64,000 nt of DNA. Origin: Nioella sp965215655. Lineage in GTDB: Bacteria > Pseudomonadota > Alphaproteobacteria > Rhodobacterales > Rhodobacteraceae. The position numbers and the translations under genes are program-made. The notes under the pieces were generated by a model. The model worked only from the letters and a program-made list of their open reading frames with translations. It was not told the DNA's origin and ran no database searches. This document shows positions 18,735 to 25,768 of the stretch, piece by piece. The number at the start of each line of letters is the position of its first letter. Position 1 is the stretch's first letter. The DNA is taken from positions 1 through 64,000 of the forward strand of contig NZ_OZ244111.1 of NCBI RefSeq assembly GCF_965215655.1, given 5' to 3'.

Positions 18735-19787
18735 ATGGACCTGATCGCAACCGTCGCCGCAACGATCCTTGAACAGTTGCGCAATCCGACCCTCGCCTTC
18801 CTGCTTGGCGGGCTTCTGATCGCCGCGCTTGGCAGCCGCCTGACGGTGCCCGACGCGGTTTACAAGTTCATCGTTCTGGTGCTGCTGCTGAAGGTCGGTC
18901 TCAGCGCCGGGATTTCCGTGCGCGAGGCGGATTTCTGGGCGTTGATCGTGCCCGGCGTGCTGGCGGTACTGGTGGGCATCGCCATCGTGCTGATCGGCAG
19001 CCGGACGCTGGCGCGGCTGAACGGCGTGTCGAAGGTGGACGGGCTGGCGACGGCGGGGCTCTTTGGGGCGGTTTCAGCCTCGACCCTTGCCGCAGGGATG
19101 GTGATGCTGGATGAACAGCAGATCCCCTATGAGGGCTTCATCGGCGCGCTTTACCCGTTCATGGATATCGCGGCGCTGGTCACGGCCATCGTGCTGGCGC
19201 GGGTCAGCGTGGCGCGCAAGGCGGTGGCGACGGGCGGCGGGACCGTTGCAATGGGCGGGGGCGGTGCGCAGATCGACGGGCTGGAAAGCGGCATGTTGCG
19301 GGACATTCTGACCGACACCTTCCGCAGCCCCGCGATTTCCGCGCTGCTGCTGGGGTTGATGATCGGGTTGCTGGCCAATGCAGATGCGGTGTTCCAAGGG
19401 TTTTATGAACTGCTGTTCCGGGGCTTCCTGTCGATCCTGATGCTGGTCATGGGGATGGAGGCCTGGGCCCGGCTGTCGGAGCTGAAGCGGGTCGCGCATG
19501 CCTATATCCTCTACGGCATCGCCGGGCCCCTGCTGCACGGGGCGCTTGGCTTCGGCGCGGGGATGATCGCGCATGAACTGACCGGCTTCTCTGCCGGGGG
19601 CGTGGTGCTGCTGGCCGTCATGGCCTCGTCAAGCTCTGACATTTCCGGCCCGCCGACCCTGCGCGGTGCCCTGCCCGAGGCAAACCCCTCGGCCTATGTG
19701 GGTACATCCACGGGATTGGGCACGCCGGTTGCCATTCTCAGCATCCCTGCATGGATCGCTCTGGCCGAACTTCTGGTCGGCTGGTGA
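18735..19787 (+). CDS. sbtA: Sodium-dependent bicarbonate transporter, SbtA family
   Basis: A 350-aa membrane protein of about ten hydrophobic segments in two inverted halves. It opens RNPTLAFLLGGLLIAALGS, and the SbtA/DUF897 signatures include LVLLLKVGLSAGISVREADF, LFGAVSASTLAAGMVMLDEQ and VMASSSSDISGPPTLRGALP. In cyanobacteria SbtA imports bicarbonate with sodium; homologues in heterotrophs are less studied and may feed anaplerotic carboxylases. GGAGG precedes the ATG at 18735. No PII-like SbtB gene is adjacent; the neighbour is the divergent LysR gene. Confidence 0.87.
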   Translation: MDLIATVAATILEQLRNPTLAFLLGGLLIAALGSRLTVPDAVYKFIVLVLLLKVGLSAGISVREADFWALIVPGVLAVLVGIAIVLIGSRTLARLNGVSKVDGLATAGLFGAVSASTLAAGMVMLDEQQIPYEGFIGALYPFMDIAALVTAIVLARVSVARKAVATGGGTVAMGGGGAQIDGLESGMLRDILTDTFRSPAISALLLGLMIGLLANADAVFQGFYELLFRGFLSILMLVMGMEAWARLSELKRVAHAYILYGIAGPLLHGALGFGAGMIAHELTGFSAGGVVLLAVMASSSSDISGPPTLRGALPEANPSAYVGTSTGLGTPVAILSIPAWIALAELLVGW

Positions 19788-19789
19788 TG

Positions 19790-19811
19790 CCGGGGCGGCC
19801 TAGCGCCCCGG
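19790..19811. terminator. Symmetric hairpin between convergent sbtA and LOG genes
   Basis: CCGGGGCG-GCCTAG-CGCCCCGG is a perfect 8-bp stem in the 12-bp gap and the end of the LOG gene. It lacks T-tracts on both sides, so any termination would be weak; it may act from both directions. Confidence 0.4.
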
Positions 19812-20645
19812 AATATCACCCCGGCGCGCGGTGTCGCCCCAGCTATCTATGATCTCCACGGCCTCTTCCGCGGTTTCGACGAAGCGGAAGAGGTCAAGGT
19901 CTTCGGGGCTGATCGTACCCGCATCTGCCAGAGCCTCCCAGTTGATGATCCTTTCCCAGAAGGCACGGCCGAACAGCAGGAAAGGCACCCGTTCCATCCG
20001 GCCCGTCTGAATGAGCGTCAGGCTTTCGAACATCTCATCGAGCGTGCCGAATCCGCCGGGAAAGATGGTGATCGCCTTGGCCCGCATCAGGAAATGCATC
20101 TTGCGGATGGCGAAGTAGTGGAAGTTGAAGCAGAGGTCGGGCGTGACATACTCATTGGGTGCCTGTTCATGCGGCAGCACGATATTCAGCCCGATGGACA
20201 CGCCCCCCGCATCCGCCGCACCTCGGCTGCCCGCCTCCATCACGCCGGGGCCGCCGCCGGTAACGATGATATTGTCATGCTGGCCGTTGTTGAGGCTGCG
20301 TTCTGTGACGATGCGGGCGAATTTGCGCGCCTCATCATAGTAGTGCGACAGGTCCCTCAGGGTCTGGGTGCGCGCGCTGTCGGCCTTGGACGGCTCGGGG
20401 ATGCGGGCCCCACCGAACATCACGATGGTCGATTTCACGCCGTATTCGTCCATGATCATCTGCGGCTTCAGCAGTTCCAGCTGCAAACGCACGGGCCGCA
20501 GCTCGTCCCGGCACATGAAATCGTCGTCCGTAAAGGCCAGCCGGTAGGCCGGGGCGCGGGTCTGCGGCGTGTCCGGCACATGGCGGGCGGTTTCGATATC
20601 GGTATGGGCGTCGCGGAACAGCCCGTCGCGGGCGTCGTCATGCAT
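19800..20645 (-). CDS. LOG family protein (TIGR00730-type Rossmann fold)
   Basis: A 281-aa protein with the lysine-decarboxylase-like signatures VTGGGPGVMEAGSRGAADAG and FPGGFGTLDEMFESL. These define the LOG family of nucleoside 5'-monophosphate phosphoribohydrolases, which release a free base from cytokinin-type or AMP-type nucleotides. It is longer than the minimal ~190-aa LOG proteins, with an extra ~90 residues at the amino end (long-form type II group). I start it at the ATG at 20645 with AAGGA upstream; a GTG at 20648 is possible. The physiological substrate in bacteria is uncertain. Confidence 0.88.
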   Translation of the reverse strand: MHDDARDGLFRDAHTDIETARHVPDTPQTRAPAYRLAFTDDDFMCRDELRPVRLQLELLKPQMIMDEYGVKSTIVMFGGARIPEPSKADSARTQTLRDLSHYYDEARKFARIVTERSLNNGQHDNIIVTGGGPGVMEAGSRGAADAGGVSIGLNIVLPHEQAPNEYVTPDLCFNFHYFAIRKMHFLMRAKAITIFPGGFGTLDEMFESLTLIQTGRMERVPFLLFGRAFWERIINWEALADAGTISPEDLDLFRFVETAEEAVEIIDSWGDTARRGDIPGR

Positions 20646-20804
20646 CACTCGTTTCCTTTCGGTCCTGGGCCAGGGTCCGACGCTACCTTGAGCAGCAGGA
20701 GGAGGAAACCCGTCATCGCATGGATGTGAGAGGTGTTATTGCTGATTGAGCCGACGCCCCCCGTCCGATATAGCGCCCGAGACCAAGACATTTCGGAGGG
20801 ACCA

Positions 20805-21632
20805 ATGTCCAACGCTCAGCTGGAAGCAGCCATCGAAGCCGCCTGGGACGCACGCGACCAGATCACCCCCGCCACCACCGGCGAAACCCGCGAGGCCATC
20901 GAGGACACGCTCAATGCGCTCGACAGCGGCAGCCTGCGCGTCGCTGAACGGCAGGACAGCGGCGACTGGCATGTGAACCAATGGGCCAAGAAGGCGGTTC
21001 TTCTTGGCTTCCGCCTGAAGGACATGGAGATGCAGTCCGGCAGCGCCCAGGGCGGCAGCTGGTGGGACAAGGTCGACAGCAAATGGGCGACCTGGGGCGA
21101 AAACGAATGGGGCGCAGCGGGCTTCCGCGCGGTGCCAAACTGTGTGGTGCGCAAATCGGCCTATATCGCGCCGGGCGTGGTCTTGATGCCGTCCTTCGTG
21201 AACCTCGGCGCCTATGTGGACAGCGGCACCATGGTCGATACCTGGGCCACCGTGGGCAGCTGCGCGCAGATCGGCAAGAACGTTCACCTGTCGGGCGGCG
21301 TTGGGATCGGTGGTGTACTGGAGCCCATGCAGGCGGGCCCGACGATCATTGAAGACAATTGCTTCATCGGCGCGCGCTCCGAGGTCGTGGAAGGCTGCAT
21401 CGTGCGCGAAGGCTCGGTCCTCGGTATGGGCGTCTTCATCGGCAAATCCACCAAGATCGTCGACAGGGAAACCGGCGAGGTCACGTATGGCGAGGTGCCG
21501 CCCTATTCGGTGGTCGTGGCAGGATCCATGCCGTCGAAGAACGGGATCAACCTTTACTGCGCCGTGATCGTGAAGCGGGTGGACGAGCAGACCCGCTCCA
21601 AGACCGGTATCAACGAGCTGCTTCGGGACTGA
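20805..21632 (+). CDS. dapD: 2,3,4,5-tetrahydropyridine-2,6-dicarboxylate N-succinyltransferase
   Basis: Lysine/diaminopimelate pathway: succinyl-CoA plus tetrahydrodipicolinate gives N-succinyl-2-amino-6-ketopimelate. The 275-aa length is standard. The left-handed beta-helix of hexapeptide repeats runs from about residue 100 to 240 (CVVRKSAYIAPGVVLMPSFV, GTMVDTWATVGSCAQIGKNV, HLSGGVGIGGVLEP). The carboxy end RSKTGINELLRD is typical. The ATG at 20805 has CGGAGGG upstream. dapE, two steps later in the succinylase route, lies about 6 kb downstream but in a separate unit. Confidence 0.97.
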   Translation: MSNAQLEAAIEAAWDARDQITPATTGETREAIEDTLNALDSGSLRVAERQDSGDWHVNQWAKKAVLLGFRLKDMEMQSGSAQGGSWWDKVDSKWATWGENEWGAAGFRAVPNCVVRKSAYIAPGVVLMPSFVNLGAYVDSGTMVDTWATVGSCAQIGKNVHLSGGVGIGGVLEPMQAGPTIIEDNCFIGARSEVVEGCIVREGSVLGMGVFIGKSTKIVDRETGEVTYGEVPPYSVVVAGSMPSKNGINLYCAVIVKRVDEQTRSKTGINELLRD

Positions 21633-21657
21633 TCCGACGGTTAGGCCGGGCGGGTGG

Positions 21658-21677
21658 AAGGCGCTATGAAGCGCCTT
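21658..21677 (+). terminator. Hairpin after dapD
   Basis: AAGGCGCT-ATGA-AGCGCCTT forms an 8-bp stem with a 4-nt loop, 25 bp after the dapD stop, ending in TTTC. Probably a weak intrinsic terminator. Confidence 0.5.
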
Positions 21678-21681
21678 TCAA

Positions 21682-21701
21682 ACGCGTTTTCGAAAACGCG
21701 T
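21682..21701. repeat. 20-bp perfect palindrome
   Basis: ACGCGTTTTCGAAAACGCGT reads the same on both strands with no spacer. It lies between the dapD hairpin and the glsB-like gene, about 80 bp before the latter's start, so it may be a protein-binding site for that gene or part of a cruciform/terminator region. Confidence 0.6.
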
Positions 21702-21782
21702 CGCCGCCCGGTGATTTTCGGTGCAACCCCTCGCTGACCTTGTGCTAATGTTTCCGCATCGAAACGATTTGGAGCATCTGGA

Positions 21783-22034
21783 ATGCAAGGTTTGGGTTGG
21801 ATCGCGGCGATTATCGTCGGTGGGCTGGCGGGCTGGATTGCCAGCAATATCATGCGCGCCGATACCGGGCTGGTTGCCAATGTGATCCTTGGGATCGTCG
21901 GGGCCATCGTGGCAAATTTCCTGTTGCGACTGGTGGGCATCAACGCCTCGCCCACCTGGATTTCTCAGGGGCTGGTCGGTTTTGCCGGGGCCTGCCTGAT
22001 CATCTGGGGCGCCCGGCAGTTGCGCGGGCGCTAA
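21783..22034 (+). CDS. GlsB/YeaQ/YmgE family stress-response membrane protein
   Basis: An 83-aa protein made of three hydrophobic helices with glycine-rich packing motifs. GWIAAIIVGGLAGWIASNIM, ANVILGIVGAIVANFLL and GLVGFAGACLIIWGARQL are typical of the transglycosylase-associated (PF04226) family. Members are small inner-membrane proteins induced by stationary phase or acid/osmotic stress in some bacteria; their mechanism is unknown and they are not transglycosylases. It stands alone between dapD and the YHYH gene. Confidence 0.88.
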   Translation: MQGLGWIAAIIVGGLAGWIASNIMRADTGLVANVILGIVGAIVANFLLRLVGINASPTWISQGLVGFAGACLIIWGARQLRGR

Positions 22035-22115
22035 GCGCTCTCACCTCAAAAAAATTTGACGGAAGGGCGCAACCCCCGCGTGTAACCCGGCATGAACCGC
22101 CGAGGAGGACGCGCG

Positions 22116-22880
22116 ATGAGGAAAGCCCTGATACTGACCCTGGCCCTTGGGCTTGGCCTGTGGGTGCAGGCCAGCGAGGCCCATGAGAACGAGGTGGATA
22201 TCAGGCTGGAGGATGACCGGCTTTGCATCACCTCCAACTCCAGCCCGAACCACGATATCGGGCGTTTCCCGAACCCGGGCAACCCCAACAGTTTCTCTGA
22301 ACAGACCACCCGTGTCTGCGTCGATGCGGAGCCTGAGGACACCGGCCTGATAACCGAAAATGTCCAAAGCTCAGGCGTGTCGGTTACCGGTATTCTGTTC
22401 CGCCCCGGCACTGCCGATTTCTACGACGCCAGCAGCCCGCGCGGCTTTTCGCGAGATCCCTCGTCGGGATGGCGGTTGGAGGGGATGGGGGCTGCGGACC
22501 TGTTGGGCATGGACGCCGAGAATGCCCATGTGGATCACCGGGGGCTTTACCACTATCACGGCGTGTCCGAGAGCCTTGTTGGGTCGCAATCCGGCAGTCT
22601 GATCGGCTGGGCCGCGGATGGGTTCGAGATCCATTATATCGGCGACGGTGCCCAATCCGGCTGGCAGCTGCGCGATGGTACGCGGGATACCGCGCCATAC
22701 GGGGCCTATGACGGCACCTATGAGGAAGACTGGGTCTATGTGGCGGGCAGCGGCAACCTGGATGAATGCAACGCCGCCGTGGTCAATGGCACGCTGACCT
22801 ATTTCGCAACAGATACGTATCCGTTTTTCCCGCGCTGCTTTCATGGCTCCGTCAGCAGCGATTTCATGGGCCGGCGCTGA
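22116..22880 (+). CDS. YHYH domain-containing exported protein
   Basis: A 254-aa protein with a signal peptide (KALILTLALGLGLWVQASEA, cleavage near AHENE). The defining YHYH motif occurs in HRGLYHYHGVSESL (about residue 150), followed by LIGWAADGFEIHYIGDG and a YEEDWVYVAGSGNLDECNA segment. The family is periplasmic and has no settled function; the His-rich motif suggests metal binding. GAGGAGG precedes the ATG at 22116; an upstream in-frame ATG at 22092 is less likely. A strong intrinsic terminator follows the gene. Confidence 0.87.
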   Translation: MRKALILTLALGLGLWVQASEAHENEVDIRLEDDRLCITSNSSPNHDIGRFPNPGNPNSFSEQTTRVCVDAEPEDTGLITENVQSSGVSVTGILFRPGTADFYDASSPRGFSRDPSSGWRLEGMGAADLLGMDAENAHVDHRGLYHYHGVSESLVGSQSGSLIGWAADGFEIHYIGDGAQSGWQLRDGTRDTAPYGAYDGTYEEDWVYVAGSGNLDECNAAVVNGTLTYFATDTYPFFPRCFHGSVSSDFMGRR

Positions 22881-22915
22881 CCCCCACTGTCCCTGAACAG
22901 CACGGCCCGTGACGA

Positions 22916-22954
22916 TCCCCCGCCTTCCTTGCTCCGAAGGCGGGGGATTTTTTT
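22916..22954 (+). terminator. Strong rho-independent terminator
   Basis: TCCCCCGCCTTC and GAAGGCGGGGGA pair perfectly over 12 bp around an 8-nt loop (CTTGCTCC), followed immediately by seven T. It ends the YHYH gene transcript, and is the clearest intrinsic terminator in the window. Confidence 0.92.
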
Positions 22955-22959
22955 CCGCC

Positions 22960-23160
22960 TCAGCCCTGACGCTGCGACAGCGGGCAGGTGTTGATACCGA
23001 GGATGCGGTAGAGCGGGCAGAAGCCCACAAGACCGGTGGCCAGCGGCACGATGCCGATCCAGCCCCAGTTGGTCTGCGGTCCGACGAAGACCAGGGCAAT
23101 CAGGACGATACCGGCGATGATGCGCAGGGCGCGGTCGATGTTACCTTCGTTGCGAGGCAT
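22960..23160 (-). CDS. DUF2892 (YgaP-like) small membrane protein
   Basis: A 66-aa protein beginning MPRNEGNIDRALRIIAGIVL, the standard DUF2892 start, with two transmembrane helices (residues about 12-28 and 32-48) and a Cys-containing end (GFCPLYRILGINTCPL). Such domains occur alone or attached to rhodanese domains and may help respond to sulfur or redox conditions. It lies downstream of a Crp/Fnr-type regulator on the same strand, separated by 75 bp. Confidence 0.9.
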   Translation of the reverse strand: MPRNEGNIDRALRIIAGIVLIALVFVGPQTNWGWIGIVPLATGLVGFCPLYRILGINTCPLSQRQG

Positions 23161-23235
23161 GGCGCGTCTCCTTTCGAGAGGGTTGCGATATGGAGGGATT
23201 ATAGCGCCGGTGCCCGCCCGGCGGCGGTGACAGAG

Positions 23236-23835
23236 TCACCGTTCTTCTGCGGCAATCCGTTCCAAGCCGGCCCGGTCCAGCACCCGCACACCGCCGCGAT
23301 GCTGTTCCACCAACCCCGCCCGCGCCATTTCGGCCATGCGGCGGCTGACGAAGGCCCGGCCAGAGGCGGTTTCGATGGCCAGCGCGCTGTGCGACGCATG
23401 GACCTCGCCCATATCATCCGCCAGCCGCAGCAGCACCCGCGCCAGCCGCGCGTCGAACCCGGTCAGGGCAACGTCCTCGATCAGCCGTTCATATTCGCCG
23501 AAGCGGTTGGCGACGGCTGAGAAGACAAGGTCCCGGAAAGCCGGGTCGGTTTCCAGCCGGGTGCGGAACCGGTCGGGGGGAACCAGCTCACCCTCCAGAT
23601 CGGTTTCAGCCACGCCTTCGGCGGAATAGGTGCGCCCCTCGACCAGACAGGCGAAGGTCTGCAGACACATATCACCGGGGCTGACGCGGTACAGCACCAC
23701 CTCTCGCCCATTTGCGGCGCTGAGCGTGACCTTGATGGTGCCCTTGTCCAGAAGCACGAGACCGGGGCAAGCCTGTCCCGGCTGGAACAGGGTTGTGCCC
23801 TTGGGAAAGGCGATGCGGCGGCGCAGGTCAGTCAT
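23236..23835 (-). CDS. Crp/Fnr family transcriptional regulator
   Basis: A 199-aa protein with a cyclic-nucleotide-binding-like beta-roll (residues about 5-110: KGTTLFQPGQACPGLVLLDK, GREVVLYRVSPGDMCLQTFA) and a carboxy-terminal helix-turn-helix (IETASGRAFVSRRMAEMARA). Two Cys (CPGL and CLQTFAC) lie in the sensing domain, but there is no Fnr-type four-Cys cluster for an iron-sulfur centre. It probably regulates the small DUF2892 gene downstream and related sulfur or stress genes; this is inferred from gene order. The ATG at 23835 is preferred to an in-frame TTG at 23871. Confidence 0.87.
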   Translation of the reverse strand: MTDLRRRIAFPKGTTLFQPGQACPGLVLLDKGTIKVTLSAANGREVVLYRVSPGDMCLQTFACLVEGRTYSAEGVAETDLEGELVPPDRFRTRLETDPAFRDLVFSAVANRFGEYERLIEDVALTGFDARLARVLLRLADDMGEVHASHSALAIETASGRAFVSRRMAEMARAGLVEQHRGGVRVLDRAGLERIAAEER

Positions 23836-23921
23836 GCTTTCAGGGATGAAACGAAGCGTGGCGCAGGTCAACGGCCAAGGCTGTGCTTGACCGAAACGAC
23901 GCAGGGGGCTAGGGCGCTGGC

Positions 23922-24257
23922 ATGGCGAAGGAAAAGAAACAGCAGCAGGTCTATACGCTTGTGGTCGAGGTTGGCCGCAAGGCGGGCGACGGCCTTCCCA
24001 AGGGCGCGACCGGTGCGGGCCTGATGATCTATGCCTCTGGCGTGGACGAGGCTGAAGCGGTGCGCGAAACCGTGGCGATCCTGAAACAGGCGGACCTGGC
24101 GCCGCTTGATGTGCAGGGTTATGGCACGCTGGAGGAACGGCGCGAACTGGGCCACGACATTCCCGACGAGGAGATTGCGCTGATGCAGCGCGCGGCGGAT
24201 GAAAACTCCGTCGTCGTTGCTCAGATGACGCCCTATTTTGGCGATGGGGACGACTAG
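23922..24257 (+). CDS. Conserved hypothetical protein
   Basis: A 111-aa soluble acidic protein starting MAKEKKQQQVYTLVVEVGRK. It contains a GATGAGLMIYASGVDEAEAV segment and ends with YFGDGDD. The alternating hydrophobic pattern suggests an alpha/beta fold of about 90 residues. I recognise no known domain. It lies 9 bp before a VOC family gene on the same strand, so they probably share a transcript. Confidence 0.75.
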   Translation: MAKEKKQQQVYTLVVEVGRKAGDGLPKGATGAGLMIYASGVDEAEAVRETVAILKQADLAPLDVQGYGTLEERRELGHDIPDEEIALMQRAADENSVVVAQMTPYFGDGDD

Positions 24258-24266
24258 GGCCAGCCG

Positions 24267-24650
24267 ATGTTGCAGGGCCTCCATCACGCTGCGATCATCT
24301 GCGCCGATTACGCGCGGTCCCGGGCGTTTTACGTGGATATCCTGGGGTTGCGGGTTGTGGCCGAGACGTTTCGGGCCGAGCGACAGTCATGGAAGCTGGA
24401 CCTTGCCTTGCCCGATGGATCGCAAATCGAGCTGTTCAGCTTTCCCGATGCGCCCGCACGGCCTTCCTATCCTGAAGCGCAGGGTCTGCGGCATCTGGCG
24501 TTTCGGGTTGCGGATGTGGCGGCTGCGAGAGACTGGCTGGAGGCGCAGGGGATCGCGGTCGAGCCGATCCGTGTGGATGAACTGACGGGCCGCGCGTTTG
24601 CCTTTTTCAGCGACCCGGACGGGCTGCCGCTGGAGCTGTACGAAAACTGA
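24267..24650 (+). CDS. VOC family protein (glyoxalase-like, YaeR/GloA2 type)
   Basis: A 127-aa protein with two beta-alpha-beta-beta-beta units of the vicinal oxygen chelate fold. LHHAAIICADYARSRAFYVD supplies the first metal-ligand His, a LRHLAFRVADV segment the second, and FFSDPDGLPLELYE ends with the usual Glu ligand. The pattern resembles YaeR-type metalloproteins related to glyoxalase I. The reaction is not established. It is likely cotranscribed with the preceding hypothetical gene and is convergent with the Hint-domain gene. Confidence 0.87.
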   Translation: MLQGLHHAAIICADYARSRAFYVDILGLRVVAETFRAERQSWKLDLALPDGSQIELFSFPDAPARPSYPEAQGLRHLAFRVADVAAARDWLEAQGIAVEPIRVDELTGRAFAFFSDPDGLPLELYEN

Positions 24651-24660
24651 TAAACCTGCG

Positions 24661-25680
24661 TCAGGCAGCGGCGGAACGGTTCTGGGTCAACATTCCCAGA
24701 TAGGCCTGTGCCCCGGCGCGGTCGATCACGGTCCAGGCCGGGATGCGATCCGGGTCCGCTAGGCGGGCGGCGGATTTTCCGGTCGCTTCCAGCACATCCG
24801 CCAACAGGGCCGTATCCAGCGCGCAGCGCCCCGCCAGCAGGCAATCGTGATCGTCCAGCAGCACATGATAGGTGGTGACCATGGGCCGTTCTAGGCAGAT
24901 CTGCGCAGCGCTGGCGCGGCGGATATCCTCGACCCGGGCAAGTACCTGCTCCTCTCCGAACAGATATTCGACCTCGCTGCCGCTGAGCAGCAGCTTCTGG
25001 TTGCGGGACACGACGATATCTTCGGTCAGGCCGAAATAGGGCGCACGCAGGCGGATCGGGGCAGAGGGACCGCGGGCCAGCAGGTTGGTCTGGCCGATCC
25101 AGCGGATGGTCTGTTCCTCGCCTTTTTGCGACAGGATGCACATACCCGGTTGCAGGTCGGCCACCCGGACCGGGCCTGTCGGGGTCTGAATGCGTGTGTC
25201 GCCCGCGATGCCGGGCAATGAGGTGTCAGGCAACGGATGGTTGGCGACGCCGGCATAGGCGACGGACACCATGGGGCCGGGGGTTTCGGGGATGATCTCG
25301 GCAAGGTTGTTGGGGGCGATGCTGCCGGTATGGGTGACGATGCGACTGCCGGTCTGGCCATTGGTCAGGACAAGCTGGCCGGTCTTTCCCAACCGGTCCC
25401 ACGAAAAATGCAACTGCAGCGGCTCGCGGGAAAACAGGAAACCGGCATCGGTCTCAAACAGAAAGGCGCCTTGTTCCACGCAGACCGTGCCATTCGGGCG
25501 GCAGATGATACGCAGGTCGCGGGCGGTGCCGGTGCGGCCCTGCCACAGGATTGCGGGCACCTGGAGTTCACCCCTGAGCGTCATCTCAAAGCGAATAGTG
25601 CCATGGGACAGGTCCGCCATACGCGCCCGCGCATCGAAATGCGTCAGTTTCCGTCCATCCCAGATCGCCAGCCAGCTCAT
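24661..25680 (-). CDS. Hint-domain protein lacking the catalytic cysteine
   Basis: A 339-aa protein opening MSWLAIWDGRKLTHFDARAR, a beta-rich amino-terminal domain (residues 1-145), followed by a Hint-like module from about residue 150 (LPGIAGDTRIQTPTGPVRVA, QTIRWIGQTNLLA, FGLTEDIVVSRNQKLLLSG). At the point where Hint domains carry the nucleophilic Cys (PCFxAGT in the neighbour), this protein has Gly157, so self-cleavage is unlikely. I chose the ATG at 25680 because homologues usually start MSW; the frame is open to 25794, which would overlap the upstream Hint gene by 26 bp. Function is unknown. Confidence 0.75.
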   Translation of the reverse strand: MSWLAIWDGRKLTHFDARARMADLSHGTIRFEMTLRGELQVPAILWQGRTGTARDLRIICRPNGTVCVEQGAFLFETDAGFLFSREPLQLHFSWDRLGKTGQLVLTNGQTGSRIVTHTGSIAPNNLAEIIPETPGPMVSVAYAGVANHPLPDTSLPGIAGDTRIQTPTGPVRVADLQPGMCILSQKGEEQTIRWIGQTNLLARGPSAPIRLRAPYFGLTEDIVVSRNQKLLLSGSEVEYLFGEEQVLARVEDIRRASAAQICLERPMVTTYHVLLDDHDCLLAGRCALDTALLADVLEATGKSAARLADPDRIPAWTVIDRAGAQAYLGMLTQNRSAAA

Positions 25681-25768
25681 GCCGAAACAATGCCCCTCTT
25701 TCCACTGGATTGGATCATATCCGTGGAGTTGGGGCCGAAGTCGTTCGGAAATGTGGAAAGAATGTGAC

